This document shows, in pieces, positions 35,706 through 47,600 of a DNA stretch of 64,000 bases. The DNA is from Macrostomum hystrix (Eukaryota > Platyhelminthes > Macrostomidae). The DNA lies in contig CATNEN010000007.1 of the NCBI GenBank assembly GCA_950097015.1, forward strand, positions 1,922,001 through 1,986,000. Direction: 5' to 3'. Within the stretch, counting starts at the first letter, position 1. Each line of letters begins with the position of its first letter. The position numbers and the translations under genes are program-made. Under the pieces are notes generated by a model. It saw nothing but the letters and a program-made list of their open reading frames with translations, was not told the origin of the DNA and made no database searches.

Positions 35706-38587
35706 ATGTCGCTAACGCCGCCACCAAGCGTGTCCTGCTCGCTATTCCTGATCTGCGTTCTGGCCAACTTCTCTGGCTCGCTCATCTTTCTCATGCTCGG
35801 CCTTTGGTTCCTGGAGACTCGGCGAACCTACGAGCCGCTGTTCGGCCACGATTTCTACACCCTGTGCGTCTGGGTCTTCTTGGCCTGCGTGTCAGTCGGC
35901 TGCCTGACCTCCATGTTAGGCGCTGCCGCGGTCCTGGCAGCCAAGAGGTGGCAGATACTGGGGGTAAGGCAGCTGCTAGTCTGTGTACAGATGTTCAGTC
36001 CGTGGACAGGGGAGGCCGCCACACCAACCCAAATTTCTACGCCAGAACTGAAGTACGAGTAATAATCGAGAATTATGGGTCTTGCTCAAGAACACAAACA
36101 GTTTCTCTCTGGCTGAAATTCGAACTCCTGACCTGTTCGTCAAAAGTCCAAAGATCAAAACACAGGGCTACACGCTCCCTCGTAGGGAGATTGTATTTTA
36201 TATTAATATAAATGCACATCAACTATAGATCTGAATCTGTAGATCAATTATAGATCTGAGTCTGCAGATCAACTGTAGATATGAGCCTGTAGATCAACTG
36301 TAGATCTGAGTCTGTAAATCAATTATAGATCTGAGTCTGTAAATCAATTATAGATCTGATTCTGTAGATCAATTATAGATGAGTCTGTAGATCAATTATA
36401 GATCTGATTCTGTAGATCAATTATAGATATGAGTCTGTAGATCAACTCTAGATCTGAGTCTGTAGATCAATCATTGTAGATCAAATGTAGATATGAGTCC
36501 GTAGATCAATTGTCATAGCTCAACTATAGATCAGTCTGTTTTGTATAGCTGTTGTTTAATTGATCAGTTCAGTTCTATATGAGCAAGTTTTGCACGTATC
36601 TGCTTATCTTGTAAATAATTAAAAACCCTATGCGAGTGTCTTTATTCGCATTTACAGTACGCCAGTCTGATTTCGCTGTGCGCGCTAACCGTTAGCGGAG
36701 TTGGCATCACGTCACTGTTCTTTCACGATCAGGTAAATGAATTCGTTCGTTAAAATTACTTTATTTCTACCAGCGACTACGAGCGTTCTTATTGTGATGA
36801 CAGGTATAAGCATTAGGAAATCAGTCTTCGAAATTTGCTAAATCGGTTGGTCACGTGATTGTTGGGTAAGGTCAGTTAAAAGGGAGGATTCTCCGCACGC
36901 ATTTTCTATAAATAGTAACCTCTAGTTAATTGTAAAGTCTGCAAAGCCAATCAAATTTGTGTGACGATTTTATCCAGAATTTTATCAGGCAGACACAATG
37001 AAGTAAAATACAAGTATTTAAAATTTCACAATAGAACATTTTCATTTATGATTTCACAAATTCCAGGTTCGGCAAATAATAAACGTCAGCCTAAATGAGA
37101 CGATGTCAAAGTACTACGGCATGCCCGGATACAGGGCGGTGACCAGCAGCATCGATGTGCTCCAGGACAGTGTGAGTGAAGCCATATATCCCGACATACT
37201 TTTCCCAATGTACTTATACCATTGTACTTTTCCGAATGTACTTTTCCTAATGTACTTTTCCCAATGTACTTTCCCCATGTACTTTTCCCAATGTACTTTT
37301 CCTAATGTAATTTTCTTAATGTACTTATTCCGATGCCTAGATGCCCTGCTGCGGCTACGTGCTCTACAACGATTGGATCAACGCCAATCTGTATCGCTAC
37401 CAGACTGATCGTAACGGCACCTCCGTGCCGCTGAGCTGCTGCCTTTCCGAGCATAGGGCCGACACCAATCCCCGCTGCAACGAGGGATTCCCCTTCCCTG
37501 TGACGCCTAGAAAGCTACACCAGAAAGTGAGCCGCTCTGAGCGCATCAAGAATGTGGGAATGTGGGATCCGGAACGGGATACGGGGAATGGGATATGGGG
37601 AATGGGATATGGGGAATGGGATATGGGGAATGGGATATGGGGAATGGGATATGGGGAATGGGATATGGGGAATGGGATATGGGGAATGGGATATGGGGAA
37701 TGGGATATGGGGAATGGGATATGGGGAATGGGATATGGGGAATGGGATATGGGGAATGGGATATGGGGAATGGGATATGGGGAATGGGATATGGGGAATG
37801 GGATATGGGGAATGGGATATGGGGAATGGGATATGGGGAATGGGATATGGGGAATGGGATATGGGGAATGGGATATGGGGAATGGGATATGGGGAATGGG
37901 ATATGGGGAATGGGATATGGGGGAATGGGATATGGGGAATGGGATATGGGGAATGGGATATGGGGAATGGGATATGGGGAATGGGATATGGGGAATGGGA
38001 TATGGGGAATGGGATATGGGGAATGGGATATGGGGAATGGGATATGGGGAATGGGATATGGGGAATGGGATATGGGGAATGGGATATGGGGAATGGGATA
38101 TGGGGAATGGGATATGGGGAATGGGATATGGGGAATGGGATATGGGGAATGGGATATGGGGAATGGGATATGGGGAATGGGATATGGGGAATGGGATATG
38201 GGGAATGGGATATAGGGAATGGGGTACGTAGGATGGGATTGAGGAATGGGGTAGAGGGAATGGGATTCGTCTCAAACCATCATCGTAAATAATTTAAGGG
38301 CTGCCTGCCACTGCTTGAGTCCTGGTATCGCGAGCACGCCTTTCTCATCGGAGCAGTTTCGGCAGCGCTGGCAGGCTTCTTTGTAAGTTGGTAAATGCTT
38401 TTCAATTGTTTGTTAGCTTCCAAGAATAACAATTGTTTTTGATATCTGTTTCCAAATCAAATTTCAGTTCCTGAGCTGCTGCACCGCAATGCACCATTTC
38501 CGTGATGTCAACAGTCGCCGCAAGATGGAGGAAGCTCTGAAAGTTTATCAGAAGCAATTCCCCTCTCGTCAACTGCTTGAAGATTGA
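35706..38587 (+). CDS. tetraspanin, complete six-exon gene
   Basis: Exons 35706-35963, 36658-36732, 37067-37171, 37341-37526, 38299-38382 and 38468-38587, all phase 0 with GT-AG sites, encode 275 residues. TM1 (SLFLICVLANFSGSLIFLML) and TM2 (residues ~52-83) are in exon 1, TM3 (~87-107) in exon 2 and TM4 (~219-243) across exons 5-6. The large extracellular loop has the CCG signature (residues 149-151), PLSCC (176-180), Cys 192 and the GC at 209-210 before TM4. That gives the six loop cysteines of many tetraspanins. The tail is short and charged. Such proteins organise membrane microdomains; partners cannot be inferred. An AG directly precedes the ATG, so the start codon may abut a splice or trans-splice site. 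Three of the five introns carry tandem repeats. Confidence 0.93.
35975..36185 (-). repeat. tRNA-derived SINE, family 2, copy 2
   Basis: Shares GTTCAGTCCGTGGACAGGGG, the CTTGCTCAAGAACACAA block and a GAAATTCGAACTCCTGACC B-box region with the copy at 11344-11575, in the same orientation. It lies just inside tetraspanin intron 1. Confidence 0.75.
36212..36535. repeat. ~25-bp minisatellite in tetraspanin intron 1
   Basis: About 13 imperfect copies built from GATCTGAGTCTGTAGATCAA and TTATA. It is more diverged than most arrays in the window, so probably older. Confidence 0.9.
37196..37335. repeat. ~13-bp minisatellite in tetraspanin intron 3
   Basis: About 9 imperfect copies of AATGTACTTTTCC filling most of a 169-bp intron. 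Confidence 0.85.
37575..38225. repeat. 14-bp minisatellite in tetraspanin intron 4
   Basis: About 46 almost identical copies of GGGGAATGGGATAT, one of them with an extra G near 37918 that shifts the reading frame. The repeat starts about 50 bp after the donor at 37527 and ends about 75 bp before the acceptor. The very low divergence points to recent expansion. Confidence 0.97.
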
Positions 38588-38829
38588 TTTTTTTTCTTCC
38601 GATTGGAATTGAACAGAAAATGAGCCACTTTTTATTGATGAATTGATGCTTGCAAACTTGGTTGAATCAAAATTGTAGGTGCTACTACTTGTAATTATAG
38701 TAGCACTCATTCTCGTAAATATTCATTTCTAAATTAAGAAAATAAGTTAATTTCTTTTTTCAGTATTTTCTTTGACTAGGTATTAGCTTTTCACGATTGA
38801 ACCAACCAACCAACAGTGGAACCGAAGAA

Positions 38830-40640
38830 ACCTGGCACATGGAATCTGACACACGGAATCTGACACACGGAATCTGACACACGGAATCTGGCACACGGAA
38901 TCTGACACACGGAATCTTACACACTGAATCTGACACACGGAATCTGGCACACTGAATCTGACACACGGAATCTGGCACACTGAATCTGACACACGGAATC
39001 TGGCACACTGAATCTGACACACTGAATCTGACACACGGAATCTGGCACACTGAATCTGACACACGGAATCTGGCACACTGAATCTGACACACGGAATCTG
39101 ACACACGGAATCTGACACACGGAATCTGACACACGGAATCTGACACACGGAATCTGACACACGGAATCTGCCACACTGAATCTGCCACACTGAATCTGAC
39201 ACAATGAATCTGACACACGGAATCTGACACACTGAATCTGACACAATGAATCTGACACACGGAATCTGACACACGGAATCTGACACACGGAATCTGACAC
39301 ACGGAATCTGGCACGCTGAATCTGACACACGGAATCTGGCACACTGAATCTGACACACGGAATCTGACACACGGAATCTGACACACGGAATCTGACACAC
39401 GGAATCTGACACACGGAATCTGACACACGGAATCTGCCACACTGAATCTGCCACACTGAATCTGACACAATGAATCTGACACACGGAATCTGACACACTG
39501 AATCTGACACAATGAATCTGACACACGGAATCTGACACACGGAATCTGACACACGGAATCTGACCCACGGAATCTGACACAGTGAATCTGACACACGGAA
39601 TCTGACACACGGAATCTGACACACGGAATCTGGCACACGGAATCTGACACACGGAATCTGGCACACTGAATCTGACACACGGAATCTGACACACGGAATC
39701 TGACACACGGAATCTGGCACACTGAATCTGACACAATGAATCTGACACATGGAATCTGACACACGGAATCTGACACACGGAATCTGACACACGGAATCTG
39801 ACACACGGAATCTGACACACGGAATCTGACACACGGAATCTGGCACACTGAATCTGACACAATGAATCTGACACATGGAATCTGGCACACTGAATCTGAC
39901 ACAATGAATCTGACACAATGAATCTGACACACGGAATCTGGAACACTGAATCTGACACAATAAATCTGACAACCGGAATCTGACACACGGAATCTGACCG
40001 ACGGAATCTGACACACGGAATCTGACACACGGAATCTGACACACGGAATCTGACACACGGAATCTGACACACGGAATCTGACACAATGAATCTGACACAT
40101 GGAATCTGGCACACTGAATCTGACACAATGAATCTGACACAATGAATCTGACACACGGAATCTGGCACACAGAATCTGACACACGGAATCTGGCACACTG
40201 AATCTGACACAATGAATCTGACACACGGAATCTGGCACACTGAATCTGACACAATGAATCTGACACAATGAATCTGACACACGGAATCTGGCACACTGAA
40301 TCTGGCACACTGAATCTGACACAATGAATCTGACACAATGAATCTGACACACGGAATCTGGAACACTGAATCTGACACAATGAATCTGACAACCGGAATC
40401 TGACACACGGAATCTGACCGACGGAATCTGACACACGGAATCTGACACACGGAATCTGGCACACTGAATCTGACACATAATCTGACACATAATCTGACAC
40501 ATAATCTGACACATAATCTGACACACAATCTGACACATAATCTGACACATAATCTGACACATAATCTGACACATAATCTGACACATAATCTGACACATAA
40601 TCTTACACATAATCTGACACACGGAATCTGACGCACGGAA
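38830..40640. repeat. 14-bp minisatellite with a 12-bp sub-array
   Basis: About 118 copies of AATCTGACACACGG with CACTG, CAATG and GGCAC variants. A 12-bp version (CATAATCTGACA) forms a pure block at about 40470-40620. A variant block with CCACACTGAATCTGCC occurs at about 39170 and 39435 (about 266 bp, 19 units). Another with GACAACCGG and GACCGACGG occurs at about 39968 and 40388 (420 bp, 30 units). These are higher-order duplications. The large open frames on the minus strand are repeat translations. Confidence 0.95.
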
Positions 40641-40788
40641 TCTGACACACGGAATCTGTTCAGTTCATTTTGGAATGTTAAAATTGAAAGTAGCTTTGAG
40701 TCGTTATCTCGACCGACTATAAAAACGATTCTCAGTATTCGCACAAATTAGATGGGGTAAAAAAACATTTTTTAATAATATATTTTAG

Positions 40789-40974
40789 GAAGCAAAGACA
40801 ATGGCCGGCCATACAGTTATCGATTTCATACCATTTTTATTAGCCGTTAAAGCAGAGCGCAGTGAATATAAATATTTAGTATTTTCCTTCTGTTTCACTG
40901 CCTGCAAGCGCTGGCTTAAAGACAAAGAGCAATATGAAAATTGGTACATATTCAGCAGCAAGCAGCCAGACTTG
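40789..40974 (+). other. orphan exon candidate
   Basis: A stretch of 62 open codons sits exactly between a TATTTTAG acceptor and a GTGAGT donor, phase 0 at both ends. It encodes a piece with YLVFSFCFTACKRWLKDKEQ. No flanking exon that would join it was found: CFAP276 lies on the opposite strand to the right, and the tetraspanin already ends at 38587. It could be an alternative or decayed 3' exon, or chance. Confidence 0.3.
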
Positions 40975-41334
40975 GTGAGTGCTTGTATAGGGAATTGTGT
41001 CATCATTCGTAATCGATTAATGCAACCGCGAACCTAACTTTCTGGCACAGTCAAAGTATTGGGTTAAATTCCAAAAAAAACTATTCAATGTTTAAGAATG
41101 CCGCAAAAATATTGATTCAAATTTCTTCACTGATGTCAAAGCATTCTCTCTAGTGAACAGCACAAACTAAATAAAACAAATTTGTAAAGTGAAGACAGGC
41201 TTGGAAAGATTGTTGCTCGGATTGAAACTGAAAACAAGAAGGAAATTAAATTAAAACAAGGTCTTGCAGATTTTGCCAGTCTGTAAAATTGGGGAGGAGA
41301 TTGAGTCCGATCTGACTGGCTCTTCTCGAGTCGC

Positions 41335-44187
41335 TCACGAGGTGAAATGGCCACCGTCTGGCTTCCTTGAGTAGCCCCGGTTTGTGGCCTGCGTGTGGTG
41401 GCCCTCTGCCAACAGTTCGGCGAGGTGTTAGCGTATTAATCAGCACAAATTCCCACCTGTGTGACCTGTGCTCACTCCCTTCATTCTGTCACTCACTCCC
41501 TTCATTCTGTCACTCTCTTCCTTCATTCTGTCACTCCCTCCCTTCATTCTGTCACTCTCTTCCTTCATTCTGTCACTCTCTTCCTTCATTCTGTCACTCC
41601 CTCCCTTCATTCTGTCACTCACTCCCTTCATTCTGTCACTCACTCCCTTCATTCTGTCACTCTCTTCCTTCATTCTGTCACTCCCTCCCTTCATTCTGTC
41701 ACTCTCTTCCTTCATTCTGTCACTCTCTTCCTTCATTCTGTCACTCCCTCCCTTCATTCTGTCACTCTCTCCCTTCATTCTGTCACTCTCTACCTTCATT
41801 CTGTCACTCTCTCCCTTCATTCTGTCACTCTCTCCCTTCATTCTGTCACTCTCTCCCTTCATTCTGTCACTCTCTCCCTTCATTCTGTCACTCACTCCCT
41901 TCATTCTGTCACTCTCTACCTTCATTCTGTCACTCACTCCCTTCATTCTGTCACTCTCTACCTTCATTCTGTCACTCTCTACCTTCATTCTGTCACTCTC
42001 TACCTTCATTCTATCACTCTCTCCCTTCATTCTGTCACTCTCTACCTTCATTCTGTCACTCTCTCCCTTCATTCTGTCACTCTCTTCCTTCATTCTGTCA
42101 CTCTCTTCCTTCATTCTGTCACTCTCTACCTTCATTCTGTCACTCTCTCCCTTCATTCTGTCACTCTCTACCTTCATTCTGTCACTCTCTTCCTTCATTC
42201 TGTCACTCTCTACCTTCATTCTGTCACTCTCTCCCTTCATTCTGTCACTCTCTACCTTCATTCTGTCACTCTCTACCTTAATTCTGTCACTCTCTACCTT
42301 AATTCTGTCACTCTCTACCTTAATTCTGTCACTCTCTACCTTCATTCTGTCACTCTCTACCTTCATTCTGTCACTCTCCCCTTTCATTCCCTCCCACCAG
42401 TCGCTCTCACCGATGGCATTCTTGATGCTGTTGGCGTCCTCGCGTCGCGGCTGCTGCCACTGGCGCAGCGGGTGGCCCAGAGCTGGCGGCACCTCGGCGA
42501 CTTGGCGAACCCGATTCTTCAGCACCCGGCTGAGGGACGGGTTGGCGGTGGTGAAACGAGGTGCAATTAATTTTTATGTCAGTTTTGAGAAATTAAATAG
42601 AAGCATAAAATATTATCAAAAAACGCTATTCATACTACTGAAGTTAAGGAGAGATAGTTTTTTATTATTTTCATGCATTCAAAACAGGTTTTCACTTAAA
42701 TTGCTTTCACTCAAATTTTCAATTGAAATTGCAAGTTGTTACATTGGAGTGAAAAAGACACTGGAAATGGTAATGGTTTAAAAAAATCTTAAAGCAACAA
42801 CTATAGACAAATAAGCCAAATAATTTAATATTCGTCGCAGAGAAAGCTTTTTTCTGATATTACGAGTACTTTAGTACGTGATAAAAGTAAGCGGAGTTTT
42901 AGCTTTGAATCCTATAGTAAAGTCGACTCGAGAGTTAAACAAATGGTATACACAAATATTCGCAGGCAAACCAATAGAAATAGACGTAAAACAAAGATAA
43001 GGAAATAAAAATTGCAAGAGTAATTCACACATGCAGCACAACCAGTTGTAACTTACGGATCCTCAGTCTCCGTGTTTCTGAATTGTTATGATTTTTTGTT
43101 ACAAAAAGAGACAGTAATTAAATACTCGAAAATGCTGTTGAAGCAAAGTCTATAGTTTATTGCTAAGAAGTATTGCTAAGAAGTATTCAATTGCAAAGCT
43201 AATATGTCGTAGAAGAGTTCTATTGTACTCGTACTTACTTTTTATTTAAAGTTGTGTCGTGGAACAAAATATTAGATTCCATGATAATTTAAAAAAATTA
43301 TTTTTATTTAACAAAACCAGAATAATTGTATGTACTTTTCATAAAGTATTTAAAAAGGAAAAACAAGTAAGAGTGATTCTTCTTGTCTAGAATTTTTATA
43401 AGACCTACTTCAAGTAGTGCAAATCAAATCGTAATCCAACTAAAAAAAGACTGGATCGTCAAAAGCCTCACCCGTGCTCATCGGTGCTGGTCTCTGTCTG
43501 CAGTAGCACCTGGCTTCGGTTCTTGAACAAATCACGGTGCTGGTCGTATTCAGTTTTGAGAACAAAGTCCAAGCTATCACTGGGAGCCTGCGGGTCGTGG
43601 TAGAATGCCTGATGGCGAGTGCTAGTCAAGGTTTGGGTGAGGTTCAACCGGCTCCACGGGTCATCCTGCTGAGCCAGGTGAGTTGGCTTCGAGTAGGCGT
43701 ATTTCTGCAAAAATGAGTGTTATAAATCTTTAGTTTTTTACAGTAGTTTTCGGAATTTATTTAGAAATGTAAAAATAATTTATTTTGAATTTTCTTTTTG
43801 GAGCTTTTATAAAAACTATTTCTTATTGCCACCAGTATCAATAATTTGTAAATAAAGAAAAATATTTACGCATTTAAGCTTGATGTGTGTAAAAGTATGT
43901 AAATATATAAATATATATATATATTCAAAGTTTTATTTTCTTCTTTTTTTTAATAAAAAAAGATAGAAAAACCAAAAAATCTAAATCAAATATTCTGAAC
44001 AAGATTTATTGCTGGGGTTTTAGTCAGTCGGAAAATGTATACATCAAGTAGTCATTTTTATAGGTAATCTTTATCCAATTCAAGTAGAATTTAATTCAAT
44101 GCTCACCTCGATAGGCTTTACACCAGAGAGTGTCTGGTCACTCTCGAATCGTGGATAAGGATATGGGTCACGATGGGCAGTGGACAT
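41335..44187 (-). CDS. CFAP276: CFAP276 (C1orf194) orthologue, complete four-exon gene
   Basis: Exons 44107-44187, 43472-43704, 42411-42529 and 41335-41405 splice in frame (phases 0, 2 and 1, all GT-AG) to 167 residues, close to the ~169 of the human protein. Family landmarks include YAYSKPTHLAQQDDPWSRL, a DSLDFVLKTEYDQHRDLF block, TSTDEHG and the C-terminal ATNRGYSRKPDGGHF. CFAP276 is known as a microtubule inner protein of motile-cilium doublets, so this protein should act in the axoneme. The second donor must be read as CACGG|GTGAGG; cutting one base earlier breaks the frame. The last intron (41406-42410) is almost entirely a 21-bp minisatellite. The gene is divergent to the WD40 gene, with 413 bp between start codons. 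Confidence 0.92.
41466..42385. repeat. 21-bp minisatellite in CFAP276 last intron
   Basis: About 44 copies containing CACTCTCTACCTTCATTCTG. The variable position reads CTC, TTC, TAC, CAC or CCC. It reaches to within about 25 bp of the donor at 42410 and 60 bp of the acceptor. Since 21 is a multiple of three, every frame reads through; these are not genes. Confidence 0.97.
42530..43471. other. CFAP276 intron 2
   Basis: AT-rich intron of 942 bp with no further element recognised. It ends in a pyrimidine-rich tract and CCTCAG on the minus strand. Confidence 0.8.
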
Positions 44188-44600
44188 TTTTAATTTGAAA
44201 AGCGAGTAACTGCTTGAAGTATTAAAACTTCGGTTGATCGAAAACTGAGTAATTTTGCGCCAGTTAGCAAGCAATTTTACATAAATTATCTAGAAAATTG
44301 ACACTTAAAAAGGGAACGGCTTTCGTTGCCATAATGATTATCTTTAATAAAAGCCTATAAATAAAAGAAGTAGCTATTTCTTTTAGAAAACAATAATAAT
44401 TAATTTGCTGTCAGTATGAAAAGAAAAAATACACTTACTCGTAAGGCGTAATAAAAAATTCTTTGTTAAAATCTCGCAAGTTTACACTAGAAACGTTCGA
44501 TTCGGTTTCATAAACCAAAGTATTTTCAATTCGGTGGAAAATACTTCAGAGTTTTGACGATTTGCCCATTTTTCAACGGAGGGCCAATAGTGGATTTAAG
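44188..44600. promoter_or_regulatory. divergent CFAP276 / WD40-gene promoter
   Basis: 413 bp separate the two start codons, which point away from each other, so both promoters must overlap here. At 44325-44338 GTTGCCATAATGAT matches the X-box consensus RYYNYYATRRNRAC at 13 of 14 positions. RFX factors binding such sites drive ciliary genes in animals, and CFAP276 is ciliary. No clear TATA box was seen. Confidence 0.5.
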
Positions 44601-47600
44601 ATGTCTGTCAGGCTTGCATATACTATTAAGGACACACATTGTCGAAATATTACCGCTATCGGGTTTAATCCAGCAAGAAGAGAAATCGTTCTAGGCTTTG
44701 AAGGTATGGAAATATTGTATCAATTGAAAACTTTCAAATACAAAATACTATAATTTTATCTAAGACAGTAGAGGAAAACATACATAACTTTTATACGCAA
44801 AAGCAGAAAAAAGCATGTTGGTTTTATAGATACCAGTGCGCATAATTATAAGATTGTTATTTTGTTATAAAGTTATTTTAGATATTTCAGATGAACTTTG
44901 GGAACTTTGGTGTTGACTGAGAACGGCATCGCAATAAGTGTCATTGCATTACTTATTTTTTACCCCTACTTTAGATCGTTTTAAAAAGTTTAGAAACTTT
45001 GTAGATAAATTCTGTTAGAGCTTACAGTTGTAAAAAAGAAAAGAGTAAGGTATTTTAGTTTACTATAATGACAATGGTTGAAAATTTTCTGCTGAAAATA
45101 ACGCATATACTTTTTTGTTTCACTTAAACTTTATTATTAAAAAAATTCAGATGGCACCTTGAAAGTATGGGAAGCAGATCCGTGCAAATTTGTACAGTTC
45201 CTCACTCCCGGACATCAGGGCTGGGTAACAAGCATTGTCTACTGGTAAGCTTTCTCAATATACAAATTGTGCTGATTTCTACTTTGAATCGATTTTCTTC
45301 ATCTTAACACGTATCTTTATTGAAATTTTGTTAGGCCAGAAATCAAGACTTTTATCACTGCTGGCCAAGATGGAGTGATCATGTTCTGGTCTGGCAACTC
45401 GCTGGTGGATATCGTCCATGTAAGTTTATGCGAATATCAAGTAGTAGATTTCCATTAAAGAATTTCTTGAAGTTCAAGTAGTTTTAAATCGTATTCAAAT
45501 TTTAGTTTTTATCTCTATAAATCTTTCAGACGGAGGAGGCTATCTACTCAATGGCTGTCAATCTGAGAAAATGCCAATTGGTCTGCGGCACCAGCACAGG
45601 AATCAATGTCTACGAATTGGACAAGTGTACGATTGTTGTTGTTGTACACGAGTAATTTGCACCTGTGAATAGACCCATAACCTATACAGAAATCTATAAG
45701 CTGTACAAAAACCCAAAGGCTATGCAGAAACCATTAAGCAGTACAGAATCACATAAGCTGTACAGAAACCCGTAACTTGTACAGAAACCCGTAACTTGTT
45801 CAGAAACCTACATGCTGCACAGAAACCCATAACCAGTACAGAAACAAATAGCATGTATAGTAAGCAACAACCTCTGAAGAAGCACACAGCTTTACTTGGA
45901 TGGCGCAATAAATACATACACAAATACATAAATACATAATTTTGTCCCACTCTGCATCTTCTATCAATCAGCTGTATTGAACTAGTAAGTAAGAAGACTG
46001 CAGTCTTTTACGTGGGGGCGAACATAAAGGGATTTCTACTCACTGCTATATTCTTTCCTGCATTTAGATGCACAAAAAATGCACAAATTGAATATGCACT
46101 TGTTTTAATAAAAGATATTCAAAAATCTCGACGCAAGCCTTTCTGCAAGGCGGTCGTTTTATCAATGAAAAGAGAAATATCTTTCTCTGAATTGAACCTT
46201 TCCCTTTAGGCTCGAATTTAACAAATGTATTCGCGAAAACCAGTGAAGGAACTATGGGTGAATAGAGAAAGAAAGGTGGCATATGATATAAACAGCATAG
46301 TAAAGCATATTTCCCCTTAAATCGCAATTCGCCGTAGAAACAGCTCAAACAGAGGAACAAAATGCTCAATAAAAGAGTCAAAATCGTTTGGAAGCATTTA
46401 GAAGCTATATGGCTGCCTTGTGCCTCTAATCATACACACAACTGCAGTAAACTATGCCAATTTCAAGTTACACCACTACACTGCAATTGACGAAACAATG
46501 CAACAACTGGACTGCAATCAAGGCAACAATTCAACAAGCGGAGTGCAATCAATGGAATGATTCAACCACTGAAGTACAATCAAAGCAATTAAATGCAAAA
46601 AATGCAAATGGCGCAGCAACATACTCGTATTAATTGCAATCTAAGCAAACGAATGCAACTGACATGTCAACAAAGGAACGTACGATATGAAATGCAAACA
46701 AGCCAGCCATTATTGTTGTTAAAACGAATCCCCCGAAGTACTGGGGCGCGGGTCAGTTCCGAGGAACTCTGCCGCTTTATTTTTTAATATATTTAATTGG
46801 AATTTATTAAAAATATACACGCAATTCGATTTAGATTATTTTATACGAATATTGAAAATAAAAATGAAACATAAAACAATAATTCAATATTTGGCAATAT
46901 TTGGGCACGCATTGGGAGATAAAAGGGAGAACTATACAGGGGGAATCCCGCACAAAGAAGGGATCTAATAAAAAAGGGAAATCTAAAAGGCATGCATGCA
47001 AGATATTAGCCAGCCATTTATTAAACTTGAATGAAATTTCAAATTACTGCATGCAACTGGAATACAATCAGCGAAATTTACATTATTAAAAAGCAATTCG
47101 ATTACTTGAAAAGTGGAGGCTATATACACAGCATACAAACAGCAATTAAATGCAATTTACTGCGGACAAACAATTAACAATACGGAACATATTAACAAGT
47201 TGCATAAATTGTTATCCATTTATTATACGGCAAAATGGCCGTAGCCAATGGTTCTGTTTTTTGCAATAGCACTACCAAAGATAAATAAACTATAAGGACA
47301 ACGCAATTATTGCAATGGCAAGTTGCAATAATGCATAATACCAAGAAACAAGCCTTCTATAAACATCATTCTATAGACAAGAGTCCTATCCTTTATTGGT
47401 ACATTTTTGGCACTGAATACGGAGATGCAGCTGCTTTGGGAACAGCCGCATTTCAATAAATAAGGGGGTGAGACAATCTTTTCTAGGGTTGCAGGGCTAA
47501 CATTTACAGGCTTAACATTACTTAGCTTAGCTTAGCCTACTTAACATAGCTTACTAAATTCCAATGACATTTGCCACATTCTCCTATAAAATAGGTCAAA

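Noticed and set aside
37341-38292. Glycine/tryptophan repeat protein read through the 14-bp array
   Set aside because: It is tetraspanin exon 4 running past its GTGAGC donor into the intron.
38760-40744. Three minus-strand frames of 559-653 codons rich in VSDSVCQIP
   Set aside because: Pure translation of a 14-bp array; the same peptide appears in every frame.
42530-42560. Apparent non-canonical acceptor for CFAP276 exon 3
   Set aside because: Reading the exon 2 donor as CACGG|GTGAGG makes the phase 2 and the CCTCAG acceptor canonical, so no anomaly remains.
41367-42781. Plus- and minus-strand frames of 300-437 codons
   Set aside because: A 21-bp array is divisible by three, so all frames stay open. 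The region is the last intron of CFAP276.
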